From positions 1-41,259 of the forward strand of contig JAKQKY010000246.1 of assembly GCA_029560415.1 (NCBI GenBank): DNA of 41,259 bases, written 5' to 3'. The position numbers were made by a program, and so were the translations under genes. This DNA is from Bacteroidota bacterium (GTDB lineage: Bacteria; Bacteroidota; Bacteroidia; Chitinophagales; Chitinophagaceae). Position 1 is the first letter of the stretch, and every line of letters begins with the position of its first letter. The notes under the pieces were generated by a model. It was not told the origin of the DNA. It saw only the letters and a list, made by a program, of their open reading frames with translations, and searched no databases. Positions 22,141 to 31,593 of this stretch are shown piece by piece.

Positions 22141-23826
22141 TTAACCCATTTTAGTTTTTTTGATCTTCGCTTTTGGCAAAACCTCTTTTGTCTTTTCAGT
22201 TTTCATAGTGCCGGCCAGTTTCACCGCTTCATAAGCATTCACAAATCCACCGGTTTTGGATATTTCAGACAGGTCAACTTTATCAGTTGTGCCTGGCTTG
22301 TTTACTTTTTCTTTTGACACTACCGCAGATTTTTCAATCACATATTTCAACTGCTGCGGCGTAAGTTTTGGATAATGTTGCAGGATAAGCGCAGCTACAC
22401 CTGCCACTACCGGGCAAGCCATGCTCGTTCCGCTCGCATTGCCATATGTTGTACCTCCTGGCACTGTAGAATAGATGCTTACACCAGGAGCAAATACATC
22501 TACTTCAGATTTTCCATAGTTACTAAAAGACGCAGTTAAACCGCCATTTTTCAGATCGCCACTGGCGCCAACCGTAATTACATTCGTTGCCTTTCCTTTT
22601 CCATCGATATATACAGGGTTGGGGAAGTTATCGGCAGAATCTACATTCTTGGCATCGTTACCTGCAGCATGTACCAGCAATACTCCTTTGCTTTCGGCAT
22701 AACGGAAGGCATCGTCTACCCATTGTTTTTCGGGCGAAAAGTCTTTACCAAAACTCATACTGATGATCCGGGCACCATTGTTCACCGCATAGCGGATGGC
22801 ATTGGCAATGTCTTTATCATGCTCATCGCCATCTGGTACCGCACGTAGCATCATGATGCGAACATTGTCTGCAATACCATCAATACCTTTCTCATTGTTC
22901 CTTGCGGCTGCAATAATTCCAGCGCAATGCGTTCCGTGGAATGGGGTGGAGGCCATGATATCATTATTTCCATAATTGCGGTCGTTGATATTGCTTTCAT
23001 CATCGCCCACGATCTCTTTACGATATTCTTTGGGAGGATTGTTGGCCGCATCTGCTTTGCGCATTTGCCCGTTAATGTCATCGATCAATTGTGTATTGGT
23101 GATCTCGTAGCTATTATTTGCCTTGCTGATGTTTAGGACGAGCGATTTCGTCATTTTTCCTTCCAGGCTGCTTACCGTAAGATCTTTCAGGTCATTGCCA
23201 TTGTATTCTTCCTTTCCCAGTTCCTTGCGCAGGATTGAATCGCCGGCCAGGAATTTTGGCAATAATTGTTTCAGGTATTTGATCTCTTCTTCATTAACAC
23301 CGCCTACAATTTTTTCCTTGGCCTTTTGATAGGTTTCATAGGATAATTTATCGGCCGCTGATAATCCGGCCACGTCTACTTCTTTGCCTTCCCAGATCGG
23401 CTTCAGTTTATTATATACCCTGGCGCCTTCATAGCTGTCTTCTTTCACATTGCGGCCATCTTTACCACCCAGGAAATTCCAGCCATGCACATCATCTACA
23501 TATCCGTTTTTGTCGTCATCTATTCCATTTCCCGGGATCTCTTTTGGATTGGTCCAGAGAACGGGTTTCAGATCTTCATGCAAGGTGTCAATGCCGCTGT
23601 CGATCACAGCTACCACGATACGGTTGCTTTTTAGTTTTTTAGATTTAAGCAAGGAATAGGCTTTATCCAGGCTGATCCCGTTAAAGCCACTGCTGGCAGG
23701 GTCCAGCTGGTGCCAGTTCTTAGGTACACTGGTTTCGGTTTCTTTCTTTTCAGCTTCCTGCGCAAAAACGGGCGCCCCAAACAAGCAAGCCGCTAACAGG
23801 AAGAGAGGCATTTTGATCATGTTCAT
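22141..23826 (-). CDS. Secreted S8 family serine peptidase (subtilisin-like)
   Basis: 561 residues with a signal peptide (about 1-22, MPLFLLAACLFGAPVFAQ). The triad is visible as D76 (VVAVIDSGID), H297 (FHGTHCAGI) and S468 (GTSMACPVVAG), with the oxyanion Asn in HAAGND (N390). Between Asp and His lies an insertion: about 220 residues separate them, against about 30 in subtilisin BPN'. It includes GIDDDKNGYVDDVHGWNF, a common start of the domain in Bacteroidota subtilases, and then a highly charged segment. It is secreted to periplasm or surface; substrate unknown. The C-terminus is Lys-rich (AKIKKTKMG) with no sorting domain. Upstream is a hairpin whose tail contains a TATTTTTG box. Confidence 0.93.
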   Translation of the reverse strand: MNMIKMPLFLLAACLFGAPVFAQEAEKKETETSVPKNWHQLDPASSGFNGISLDKAYSLLKSKKLKSNRIVVAVIDSGIDTLHEDLKPVLWTNPKEIPGNGIDDDKNGYVDDVHGWNFLGGKDGRNVKEDSYEGARVYNKLKPIWEGKEVDVAGLSAADKLSYETYQKAKEKIVGGVNEEEIKYLKQLLPKFLAGDSILRKELGKEEYNGNDLKDLTVSSLEGKMTKSLVLNISKANNSYEITNTQLIDDINGQMRKADAANNPPKEYRKEIVGDDESNINDRNYGNNDIMASTPFHGTHCAGIIAAARNNEKGIDGIADNVRIMMLRAVPDGDEHDKDIANAIRYAVNNGARIISMSFGKDFSPEKQWVDDAFRYAESKGVLLVHAAGNDAKNVDSADNFPNPVYIDGKGKATNVITVGASGDLKNGGLTASFSNYGKSEVDVFAPGVSIYSTVPGGTTYGNASGTSMACPVVAGVAALILQHYPKLTPQQLKYVIEKSAVVSKEKVNKPGTTDKVDLSEISKTGGFVNAYEAVKLAGTMKTEKTKEVLPKAKIKKTKMG

Positions 23827-23844
23827 ATGTTACATTTTACAGAA

Positions 23845-23881
23845 CAAAAATAACGGTAATCGACCTAGATCGGTTACCGTT
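23845..23881 (-). terminator. Terminator hairpin of the ALDH gene overlapping the subtilase -7 box
   Basis: On the minus strand AACGGTAA (23881-23874) pairs with TTACCGTT (23859-23852), with a further CGA/TCG pair inside. TATTTTTG (23852-23845) follows: terminator tail and exact TAnnTTTG -7 box for the subtilase. A TTTG at -33 is not present. Confidence 0.65.
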
Positions 23882-23901
23882 TGTATTTTATTGGCTAAAA
23901 A

Positions 23902-25425
23902 TTATAAATCGAAACGGATGCCCTGGGCAAGGGGCAGTTTATCGGTATAATTGATGGTATTTGTTTGCCTGCGCATATATACCTTCCACGCATCACTGCC
24001 ACTTTCTCTGCCACCTCCGGTTTCTTTTTCTCCGCCAAATGCACCGCCTATCTCAGCACCCGATGTTCCGATATTTACATTGGCAATTCCGCAATCACTT
24101 CCTGCCTGTGAAAGGAAATGTTCAGCTTCCCTCAGGTTATTGGTGACGATGGAAGAGGAAAGCCCTTGTGGCACGCCGTTCTGCAGGGAAATGGCTTCCG
24201 CCATGGTCTTGTATTTCATGATGTACAGGATCGGTGCAAAGGTCTCATGCTGTACGATCTCAAAACTATTCTTCGCTTCAGCGATACAAGGTTTCACATA
24301 GCAACCACTTTCAAATCCTTTTCCTTTCAATACACCGCCTTCAACGATGAATTTTCCGCCTTCTGCCTTGCATTTTTCAATGGCAGCGAGGTACATATTC
24401 ACCGCATCTTTATCGATCAACGGACCCACATGATTCTTTTCATTCAGTGGGTTGCCGATCTTCAACTGCGCATAGGCGTGTACCAGTTTTTCCTTGAACT
24501 TATTATATATTTTTTCATGGATGATGAGCCTTCGGGTAGTAGTACAACGTTGTCCTGCAGTGCCTACTGCGCCGAAAGTGGCGGCGGTCATGGCAATGTT
24601 CAGGTCAGCTTCATTTGAAATGATGATGGCATTGTTTCCACCCAATTCCAGTAAACTGCGACCGAGGCGTTGGCCTACTGCTGCGCCTACGGCTTTACCC
24701 ATGCGTGTGCTTCCTGTTGCAGATACCAGGGGAATGCGGGTATCCTGGCTCATCCATTCGCCCACTTCCCGTCCGCCGCTGATGAGGCAACTAACGCCTT
24801 CGGGTACGTTATTTTTTTTGAATACCACTTGAATGATGTTCTGGCATGCGATACCACACAAAGGTGTTTTTTCGCTGGGCTTCCAGATGGCTACATCGCC
24901 ACAAACCCATGCCAGCATACTGTTCCAGCTCCAAACGGCTACAGGGAAATTGAAGGCTGATATGATGCCTACTAAACCGAGCGGATGATATTGTTCATAC
25001 ATCCTGTGTCCCGGGCGTTCACTATGCATGGTGAGGCCGTGCAATTGCCTCGACAAACCCACAGCAAAATCACAGATGTCGATCATCTCCTGCACTTCTC
25101 CCATACCTTCCTGTAAGCTCTTGCCCATTTCATAACTCACGAGTTTACCCAGTGGCGTCTTGTATTTTCTTAATTCATCTCCCACCTGGCGTACGATCTC
25201 GCCACGTTTTGGAGCTGGCCATAAACGCCATTCTGCAAAGGCTTCCTGTGCTTTGGCTACAACGGTGTCATACGCATGCCTGTCGGCGCCTGTTACTGAG
25301 CCAATAACAGTGCCATCAACAGGTGATGTAGAGGTTATCTTTTCTCCCTTCGATTTGATCCAGGTTGTTCCGGTTGAAACGCCGGCATTGCTGGCTTGTA
25401 TTTTCAGTTCTTTTAAGAAATCCAT
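23902..25425 (-). CDS. Aldehyde dehydrogenase, ALDH7-like (alpha-aminoadipic semialdehyde type)
   Basis: 507 residues. Catalytic E260 lies in RSLLELGGNN and Cys 294 in GTAGQRCTTTRRL, the ALDH7 form of the motif. NAD-binding residues are at IISAFNFPVAVWSWN (154-168) and WKPSEKTPL (181-189). The N-terminus (IKSKGEKITSTSPVDGTVIG) and the C-terminal GGAFGGEKETGGGRESGSDAWKVYMRRQTNTINY match ALDH7A1/AmaB-type enzymes that oxidise alpha-aminoadipate semialdehyde (piperideine-6-carboxylate) in lysine breakdown. Assignment to that substrate is by motif resemblance. The gene sits 47 bp downstream of bioA on the same strand, so it may be read with the biotin operon, which has no obvious use for this activity. 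Confidence 0.92.
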   Translation of the reverse strand: MDFLKELKIQASNAGVSTGTTWIKSKGEKITSTSPVDGTVIGSVTGADRHAYDTVVAKAQEAFAEWRLWPAPKRGEIVRQVGDELRKYKTPLGKLVSYEMGKSLQEGMGEVQEMIDICDFAVGLSRQLHGLTMHSERPGHRMYEQYHPLGLVGIISAFNFPVAVWSWNSMLAWVCGDVAIWKPSEKTPLCGIACQNIIQVVFKKNNVPEGVSCLISGGREVGEWMSQDTRIPLVSATGSTRMGKAVGAAVGQRLGRSLLELGGNNAIIISNEADLNIAMTAATFGAVGTAGQRCTTTRRLIIHEKIYNKFKEKLVHAYAQLKIGNPLNEKNHVGPLIDKDAVNMYLAAIEKCKAEGGKFIVEGGVLKGKGFESGCYVKPCIAEAKNSFEIVQHETFAPILYIMKYKTMAEAISLQNGVPQGLSSSIVTNNLREAEHFLSQAGSDCGIANVNIGTSGAEIGGAFGGEKETGGGRESGSDAWKVYMRRQTNTINYTDKLPLAQGIRFDL

Positions 25426-25472
25426 GGTATAAAAATTTTACGCAAGTTACGATGTATTTATAATTTTCCTGC

Positions 25473-26771
25473 TTAAGCGGTTGTGGTTCCTGACTGTTGT
25501 AGAAAATCGAGTGAAAGAGCTATCACATCATACACACGCTGTAATTCAGCAGCCGTTATGCAATAGGGCGGCATGATATATACGACATTTCCCAGGGGCC
25601 TGAGTAGCACGCCCTGATCGATGTAAAACCGATAAGCATGTTGGCGAATGCTGTTAAAGTAAGAACCTGCTTCCCCGGTTTGCAATTCAATGGCGAGGAT
25701 GGTTCCTGTTTGCCGGGTTGATTTCACCATCGGATGCAGCGCAATGTTTTTTGCAAATGACTGGTGTTGCAAGCCGATGAACCGAATCTGGTCCTTGCAG
25801 CTTTCCTGTTGCAATAGATGCATACTGGCATTGGCGGCAGCACAGGCCAATGGATTGGCGGTATAGGAATGCCCGTGAAAAAATGTTTTGGTTACATCAT
25901 CTGCATAAAATGCATCATAGATTTTTTGTGTACTAACGGTTACGCCAAGTGGCAGAAATCCGCCGGTGATTCCTTTCGATAAGCAAATGATATCTGGACT
26001 CTGTTCAAGTTGTTCAATTGCAAACACAGTTCCCGTTCTGCCAAAGCCCGTCATAACTTCATCTGCAATGCAAAGAATATTGTGTTCTTTGGCCAGCCCG
26101 ATCAGTTTATCAAGGTGAGCAGCTTCATACATCTGCATGCCGGCAGCTCCCTGCACCAGCGGTTCAAAGATGAAAGCAGCTACGGTATCCTGTTCGGCTA
26201 TTTTTTTAAATTGCGCACTAACAGCTTCTATATTGTCTTTAGTAGGTAACGGAATATGAAATACTTCAAATAATTGTTGCTGGAACGCTGCATTAAAAGT
26301 GCTGCGGCCACCGGCACTCATGGCTCCGAATGTATCGCCATGATAAGCATTTTCAAAAGCTATGAGTTTTGTTTTATGCGTGGAGCCCTGGTTATGCCAA
26401 TATTGAAACGCCATTTTGATGGCCACTTCTACAGAGGTGGATCCATCATCGGAGAAAAAGACTTTGGAAAAACCGGAAGGTAAAAGGCGGATTAATGTTT
26501 TCGACAGATCAATGGCCGGCTGATGTGTAAAGCCGGCAAAGATCACCTGTTCCAGTGTTTGCGCCTGTTGGGCAATGGCAGATGCAATGTATTCATTTGC
26601 ATGTCCATGAATATTTACCCACCAGGAAGAAATGGCATCAATATAAATTTTCCCATCCAAGGCGTGTAACGCACAGTCCTTTGCCCGAACAATTTGTATG
26701 GGTGCATCGGCCGTTTTCATTTGGGTAAATGGATGCCAGATATGATCGGTTGATTGGAGTTGCTGGCTCAT
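25473..26771 (-). CDS. bioA: Adenosylmethionine-8-amino-7-oxononanoate aminotransferase
   Basis: 432 residues, PLP-dependent fold type I. HIWHPFTQMKTADAPIQIVRA at the start is the BioA hallmark (WHPFT). SSWWVNIHGHANEYI, the DDGSTSVEVAIKMAFQYW segment, IADEVMTGFGRTG, and the Schiff-base Lys in CLSKGITGGFLPLGVT follow in order. It aminates KAPA to DAPA using SAM as amino donor, the third step of late biotin synthesis. ATG at 26771 is directly adjacent to the TGA of bioD (no intervening base), the third tight junction in a row after bioB/bioF and bioF/bioD. Confidence 0.97.
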   Translation of the reverse strand: MSQQLQSTDHIWHPFTQMKTADAPIQIVRAKDCALHALDGKIYIDAISSWWVNIHGHANEYIASAIAQQAQTLEQVIFAGFTHQPAIDLSKTLIRLLPSGFSKVFFSDDGSTSVEVAIKMAFQYWHNQGSTHKTKLIAFENAYHGDTFGAMSAGGRSTFNAAFQQQLFEVFHIPLPTKDNIEAVSAQFKKIAEQDTVAAFIFEPLVQGAAGMQMYEAAHLDKLIGLAKEHNILCIADEVMTGFGRTGTVFAIEQLEQSPDIICLSKGITGGFLPLGVTVSTQKIYDAFYADDVTKTFFHGHSYTANPLACAAANASMHLLQQESCKDQIRFIGLQHQSFAKNIALHPMVKSTRQTGTILAIELQTGEAGSYFNSIRQHAYRFYIDQGVLLRPLGNVVYIMPPYCITAAELQRVYDVIALSLDFLQQSGTTTA

Positions 26772-27386
26772 TCAGGATAGTTTAATGTTGAGTTGATTGG
26801 CCAATGCAGCGATGCTCTCCTTATTAAAAGAAGGAATTACTGGTATCCTGAATAATAAGGGTAAACTGGTATGATCCAAAATAAACGTTTCGGATGAAGG
26901 ATTCTTTTCACCACTGAAAACCAATCCTGCAATGGGGATCTTCCTTTGTTGTAAAGAATCAATACTTAACAAGGTGTGATTGATGCTGCCCAAATAGTTG
27001 GATGATACGAGTATAACAGGTAAGCCTAGGTGCTTAATGAGGTCAATGGCCAGGAAATCGTTTCCGGCCGGACTCATAAGTCCACCTGCCGTTTCTACCA
27101 ATATATTATTGTTGCTGGATGGAATGGTAAAGTCTGTTAGTTTAATCTGTATCCCGTCGATGGCTGCCGCCTGGTGTGGGGATGCCGCCGTCGTTAGCCG
27201 GTATCTTTCGGGATGGATAAAACAAGCGGGGTTACTCACCATATTACGAATGAAAATGCTATCGGAATGATCCAGGTCGCCTGCCTGGACTGGTTTCCAG
27301 TAATCATAGCCCATTGCCTGGCAGGTCACTGCCGAGCAAACGGTTTTACCGATACCAGTATGTATGCCGGCGATGATGATGCTCAT
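26772..27386 (-). CDS. bioD: Dethiobiotin synthase
   Basis: 204 residues with the P-loop AGIHTGIGKTVCS (6-18). YDYWKPVQAGD carries the substrate-binding Lys, and VETAGGLMSP is the Mg/DAPA-binding segment. It closes the ureido ring of dethiobiotin using ATP and CO2. The start ATG overlaps the stop of bioF by 4 bp (27383-27386). Length is slightly short compared with E. coli BioD (225 residues), with the C-terminal part reduced, which is seen in other Bacteroidota (recollection). Confidence 0.95.
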   Translation of the reverse strand: MSIIIAGIHTGIGKTVCSAVTCQAMGYDYWKPVQAGDLDHSDSIFIRNMVSNPACFIHPERYRLTTAASPHQAAAIDGIQIKLTDFTIPSSNNNILVETAGGLMSPAGNDFLAIDLIKHLGLPVILVSSNYLGSINHTLLSIDSLQQRKIPIAGLVFSGEKNPSSETFILDHTSLPLLFRIPVIPSFNKESIAALANQLNIKLS

Positions 27387-28501
27387 GACAGAAATTGATT
27401 TACTGCTGATAATAAAAGATCAACCTGCTCACGTGTATTGAATGTATGCAGGCAGATGCGCAATCTTTCCGTACCGGCCGGAACAGTAGGAGGCAGGATG
27501 GCCTTCACAAAAATGCCTTTTGAAAATAAGTGTTCTGATAAAGCCCTTGCTTTAAAACTATCACCAATGATGATACCTTGTATGGCAGAGCGGCTATCCA
27601 TAAAGGTTATGTTTGGGTATTTGGTTTTAGCTTCCCTGAAATAATCAATCAATTCATAAAGGCTTTTTCTATCTGCACCCGGCAATGCCTGGTAAGCCTT
27701 TTGAATCTGCAGGTAACTATGTGGTGGGAGGGCAGTGGCAAAAATAAATGAGCGGGCATGGTTGAGCAGGTAATTCCTTAATACTGAACTTCCAACAACA
27801 GCGGCACCATGCAGCCCCAGCGCTTTCCCGAACGTATACACGCAGGCATATATTTCTTTTTCGAGTTGGTAATGACATACCAGGCCTTCTCCTCTTTCAC
27901 CAAATACTCCCGTGGCATGGGCTTCATCCACGATCAGCAACGCTTCATGTTTCTGGCAGATTTCGGCGATCTCCTGCAAGGGCGCTTCATCTCCATCCAT
28001 GGAATAAATGGATTCTATTGCCACGAATTTCTTTCCGGTAGCTGCGAGTAATTTCTTTTCCAGGTCGGCCACGTCGTTGTGACGGAATTTGAGCCGGTTG
28101 GCATGATTCAATCGCATACCATCAATGATGCTGGCATGAATGTATTCATCCGAAATATAGGTATCGCTACGTGACGCCAGACAGGAGAACAATCCTACAT
28201 TGGCCATATATCCTGCATTAAAGATCAGGGCAGCTTCAGCCCGGTGAAAGGCTGCTATGGATTTCTCTGCGTCTATGGCTTCGGGTGAGTTACCGGTAAT
28301 GGAACGGGAACCAGTGGCACCGGCGGGCAGCGATTGCCCTGAAATATGCTGTAGTAAAGGATTGCGGGAGAAACCAAAATAATCATTTGAGCTAAAATCG
28401 ATCTTGTCGCCCGCATGGATGAGCGACCTCAGCAGGCCCGATGATCTTTTTTCATCAAGCTTATCCTGCAGGAACTGGTCAAACTGTTTTTGTATATCCA
28501 C
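27383..28501 (-). CDS. bioF: 8-amino-7-oxononanoate synthase (GTG start)
   Basis: 372 residues. DFSSNDYFGFSRNPLL at the start of the fold, GATGSRSITGNSPEAIDAEKSIAAF, LIVDEAHATGVFGERGEG and the Schiff-base Lys in YTFGKALGLHGAAV show an alpha-oxoamine synthase. It condenses pimeloyl-ACP with alanine to KAPA. No in-frame ATG precedes the conserved part; the start codon is GTG at 28501, two bases after the TGA of bioB. The start may be translationally coupled. 2-amino-3-ketobutyrate CoA ligase is the nearest alternative family, but the biotin context settles it. Confidence 0.95.
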   Translation of the reverse strand: MDIQKQFDQFLQDKLDEKRSSGLLRSLIHAGDKIDFSSNDYFGFSRNPLLQHISGQSLPAGATGSRSITGNSPEAIDAEKSIAAFHRAEAALIFNAGYMANVGLFSCLASRSDTYISDEYIHASIIDGMRLNHANRLKFRHNDVADLEKKLLAATGKKFVAIESIYSMDGDEAPLQEIAEICQKHEALLIVDEAHATGVFGERGEGLVCHYQLEKEIYACVYTFGKALGLHGAAVVGSSVLRNYLLNHARSFIFATALPPHSYLQIQKAYQALPGADRKSLYELIDYFREAKTKYPNITFMDSRSAIQGIIIGDSFKARALSEHLFSKGIFVKAILPPTVPAGTERLRICLHTFNTREQVDLLLSAVNQFLS

Positions 28502-28503
28502 GA

Positions 28504-29499
28504 TCAGGAAGCGATTTCTGTCAACTCATTAACCGGCGCCGATTCTTTAAAAGGTTTGCGGGGCGTTAATCCCAGCAGGTTAAACATCTGTCGGTCGGCA
28601 TCAAAATCAGGATTGGGAGTTGTTAATAGTTTTTCCCCTGCAAAAATTGAATTGGCGCCTGCCATGAAACACAAGGCCTGTTCGGCCAGGCTCATTTCAT
28701 TCCTGCCGGCCGATAAACGTACGACCGATTTTGGCATGATGATCCTGGCAGTAGCGATCATGCGGAGCATTTCATCGATCTGCACTTTTTTGTTATCCTG
28801 TAATGGGGTACCCGCTACCGGAACCAATGCGTTGATGGGAACCGAGTCGGGATGTACTTCCATGGTACTCAGCGTGTGAAGCATTTTGATACGGTCTTCG
28901 TCCGTTTCACCAAGCCCTACAATGCCACCACAGCAAACACTTAGTTTGGCCTTGCGTACATTATCCAGCGTTTGAATGCGATCTTCAAACTGCCTGGTGC
29001 TGATAATATTTGAATAATTATCACTGCTGGTGTCGATATTGTGGTTGTATGCAAAGCATCCGGCAGCTTTCAGCTTTTCGGCCTGTTCGTAGGTAAGCAT
29101 TCCCAGGGTACAGCAAACTTCAAGTCCCATGTCATTCACTTCAGAGACCATTTCGAGCACCCTGTCAAAATCTTTGTTATCCCTAACTTCCCGCCATGCT
29201 GCCCCCATGCATAACCGTGAGGCACCATTGGCCTTGGCCGTTTCGGCACGTTGCCTTACTTTTTCTACCGTCATCAGCGGCTCTACTTCAATATCGGTCT
29301 GGTAACGGGCGGCTTGCGGACAATAAGCACAGTCTTCCTTACAGCCCCCGGTTTTGATAGAGATCAGGCTGCTAACCTGCACCTCTGCGTAAGCGTTATT
29401 CTGACGGTGAACGGTGGCTGCATCATAGATTAGGTCGAGCAGCGGCCTTTCATAAATATTTTTAATCTCAGATAATGTCCAGTTGGTCCTGATGTCCAT
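28504..29499 (-). CDS. bioB: Biotin synthase (radical SAM)
   Basis: 331 residues. The radical-SAM cluster ligands are C53, C57 and C60 in [10 protein letters not shown]. The second cluster region includes [11 protein letters not shown] (about 155-165) and the Arg of VRLSAGR. It inserts sulfur into dethiobiotin. The first gene in the bioBFDA run, it has a TATATTTG box 27-34 bp upstream and a hairpin directly before it. BioC, BioH or another pimeloyl-ACP maker is not in this window, so the early part of the pathway must be elsewhere. Confidence 0.97.
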   Translation of the reverse strand: MDIRTNWTLSEIKNIYERPLLDLIYDAATVHRQNNAYAEVQVSSLISIKTGGCKEDCAYCPQAARYQTDIEVEPLMTVEKVRQRAETAKANGASRLCMGAAWREVRDNKDFDRVLEMVSEVNDMGLEVCCTLGMLTYEQAEKLKAAGCFAYNHNIDTSSDNYSNIISTRQFEDRIQTLDNVRKAKLSVCCGGIVGLGETDEDRIKMLHTLSTMEVHPDSVPINALVPVAGTPLQDNKKVQIDEMLRMIATARIIMPKSVVRLSAGRNEMSLAEQALCFMAGANSIFAGEKLLTTPNPDFDADRQMFNLLGLTPRKPFKESAPVNELTEIAS

Positions 29500-29525
29500 A
29501 ATGCAGTTGCTGTTGTATTTAAAGG

Positions 29526-29558
29526 CAAATATATTATTAAACAGGTTTCGCTCCTGTT
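29526..29558 (-). promoter_or_regulatory. Inverted repeat and -7 box upstream of bioB
   Basis: On the minus strand AACAGG (29558-29553), 7-base loop, CCTGTT (29545-29540), then TATATTTG (29533-29526), an exact TAnnTTTG match, 27 bp before bioB. The repeat may be a terminator for panB or an operator for the biotin genes. It does not resemble the usual BirA site (TTGTAAAC..GTTTACAA). No TTTG at the -33 distance. Confidence 0.5.
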
Positions 29559-29599
29559 ATGCAGATAAAAGTTTTGTATGAGAAGTGAATTTAACCCGG

Positions 29600-30415
29600 T
29601 TAGTATTGTTCCTGTTCGTTGGGAAAATCCCTGCTTTTTACATCGCGGATGTATTGTTGTACGGCGCCTGTGATCTGTTCGCTCATGTTCAGGTATTGAC
29701 GTAAAAACCGGGGTTTGAATTCGGTATTGATACCCAGCATATCGTGCATCACAAGCACTTGTCCGTCACATGCTCCGCCGGCACCAATACCAATGGTAGG
29801 AATGTGCAGGCTCTTTGAAACCTCGCTGGCCAAAGCCGCGGGTATCTTTTCGAGCACGATGGCAAAGCAGCCGGCTTCCTGCAGCAGGAGTGCATCCCTT
29901 CTTAATTTATCGGCTTCTTCTTCCTCTTTTGCCCGTACAGTATAGGTTCCGAATTTATATATGCTTTGAGGAGTAAGACCAAGGTGGCCCATAACGGGAA
30001 CGCCTGTACCCACAATTCTTTTGATCGATTCTACCACTTCTTCTCCGCCTTCCAGTTTAACGGAATGCCCGCCGGTTTCTTTCATAATCCTAATGGCTGA
30101 ATTCAACGCTTCTTTAGAATTGCCCTGGTAAGAACCAAACGGCATATCAACCACCACCAGGCAACGCTCGATGCCACGAACCACGCTCTGGGCATGGTAG
30201 ATCATTTGGTCGAGGGTGATGGGAAGGGTAGTTTCATGACCCGCCATTACATTGCTGGCACTGTCGCCAACAAGAATGATATCGATACCCGATGCATCAA
30301 AGATCTTTGCAAAGGAAAAATCATACGCGGTGATCATGGAGATCTTTTCGCCACCGGATTTCATTTTCTGAAGGGTGTGCGTGGTGATTTTTTTGATTTC
30401 TTTGTTTACTGACAT
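29600..30415 (-). CDS. panB: 3-methyl-2-oxobutanoate hydroxymethyltransferase
   Basis: 271 residues from ATG at 30415 (the frame extends to an ATG at 30466, but the added 17 residues are not PanB-like; PanB is usually 264-275 residues). Core motifs are [41 protein letters not shown], with the metal-binding Asp, and [25 protein letters not shown] and [22 protein letters not shown] near the end. It adds the hydroxymethyl group to ketoisovalerate in pantothenate synthesis. The partner panC is 5 kb away (35523), and no panD or panE was seen. The 168-bp gap upstream (30416-30583) shows no clear promoter. Confidence 0.96.
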   Translation of the reverse strand: MSVNKEIKKITTHTLQKMKSGGEKISMITAYDFSFAKIFDASGIDIILVGDSASNVMAGHETTLPITLDQMIYHAQSVVRGIERCLVVVDMPFGSYQGNSKEALNSAIRIMKETGGHSVKLEGGEEVVESIKRIVGTGVPVMGHLGLTPQSIYKFGTYTVRAKEEEEADKLRRDALLLQEAGCFAIVLEKIPAALASEVSKSLHIPTIGIGAGGACDGQVLVMHDMLGINTEFKPRFLRQYLNMSEQITGAVQQYIRDVKSRDFPNEQEQY

Positions 30416-30583
30416 ACGATGGATTTGTTTTGATGGAGAACTGCGATGGGGGAGTTGGCTCTGCATTAGAATAAAACAAATCCTGCAATCGATCGCTTAT
30501 GATTGTAAATGTAAAAAGAAAATCATTGGAAAACTATTTTTACTACAGGCGGCATTTTTGACAGGAAACACGAAGTTCTCCTG

Positions 30584-31471
30584 CTAAACCTTTTCTTTCA
30601 TTTCTGCCCATAAATGCTGTATCAGTCCGTCGGCAAGACCGATCTTGGGTACATAAATTTCCGTAGCGCCAGCCCAGCGCATCACATTGATGTAGATCAA
30701 TAGGGCGGGTACGATCACATCGGCCCTGTCGGCACGCAGGTTATATTTGCTGATACGGTCTTCGAGTGAAACAGCATCCAGTTCTTTATAATAATCCCGT
30801 AAAAGTTCCAATGGCAGGGATTTTCCATCTTTTCGTTTGCTCATCGAAAATACCTTGTTGATATTGCCGCCGCTCCCGATGGCAATCACTTCCTTTTGTC
30901 CCCTGGTGGCCACTTTGATATCTTCTTTCATTTCTTCCCAGTCGGCTTCAGAGATGAGTTTTTTCAGGAGCCTGATGGTACCGATATTGAAAGACTTCTT
31001 AAAAACCAGAATGCCGTTTCCAAAAAAAGAAATTTCGGTACTTCCACCGCCCACGTCGATGTACATATAGCTATGGTCTTTGTCCATGTTCTCTGCGATA
31101 TGATTTTCATAAACCAGGTTGGCTTCCATATCACCCGTGATCACTTCCAGATCCAATCCTGTTTCAATATTTACCTTTTGCAGGATCTCGGTTGCGTTTT
31201 CAGCATCCCTCATGGCACTGGTAGCACAGGCTTTGATGGCATCCACTTCATATGCATTGATGAGATGACGAAAAGCTTTAAGTGTTTGAATGAGCATACC
31301 GGCTTTTTCGGGGGAGATGATCTTATTTTCAAAAACATCAAAACCAAGCCTCAGGGGAACCCTGATGAGGTTTAATTTATTAAATTCCGGTTTGCCATTA
31401 CCGTTAGGTATTACTTCTGTGATGAGAAGCCTGGCTGCATTGCTTCCTATATCGATCGCTGCAAGTTTCAA
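30584..31471 (-). CDS. ppx: Exopolyphosphatase, Ppx/GppA family (TTG start)
   Basis: 295 residues with the ASKHA-type phosphate loop LAAIDIGSNAARLLI at the N-terminus, a second phosphate loop as YIDVGGGSTEISFF (about 137-150), and AIGSGGNINKVF. This is the single-domain Ppx/GppA family without the C-terminal HD-like domain. It removes phosphate from polyphosphate chains or from pppGpp. No ATG exists between the nearest upstream in-frame stop (31499-31501) and the conserved start; TTG at 31471 or the adjacent TTG at 31474 must be the start. It lies 122 bp downstream of ppk1 on the same strand. Confidence 0.92.
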   Translation of the reverse strand: MKLAAIDIGSNAARLLITEVIPNGNGKPEFNKLNLIRVPLRLGFDVFENKIISPEKAGMLIQTLKAFRHLINAYEVDAIKACATSAMRDAENATEILQKVNIETGLDLEVITGDMEANLVYENHIAENMDKDHSYMYIDVGGGSTEISFFGNGILVFKKSFNIGTIRLLKKLISEADWEEMKEDIKVATRGQKEVIAIGSGGNINKVFSMSKRKDGKSLPLELLRDYYKELDAVSLEDRISKYNLRADRADVIVPALLIYINVMRWAGATEIYVPKIGLADGLIQHLWAEMKEKV

Positions 31472-31593
31472 CAAAGAATAATTTATCTGGGTGAGTGGTC
31501 AATACAAATTTCGGCTAAATCATTCAATTCAGGTTAAAAAGAAATTAACGCAGCGTGTACATCTCCTTGAAGATTTGATCCTATATGTTATAA

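Noticed and set aside
24118-24618. A 166-codon frame opposite the ALDH gene
   Set aside because: Antisense shadow of a clear ALDH reading frame; composition (many His, Phe, Arg) is that of reversed codons.
29500-29599. A canonical BirA operator upstream of bioB
   Set aside because: No TTGTAAAC..GTTTACAA-like dyad; only the AACAGG/CCTGTT hairpin is present.
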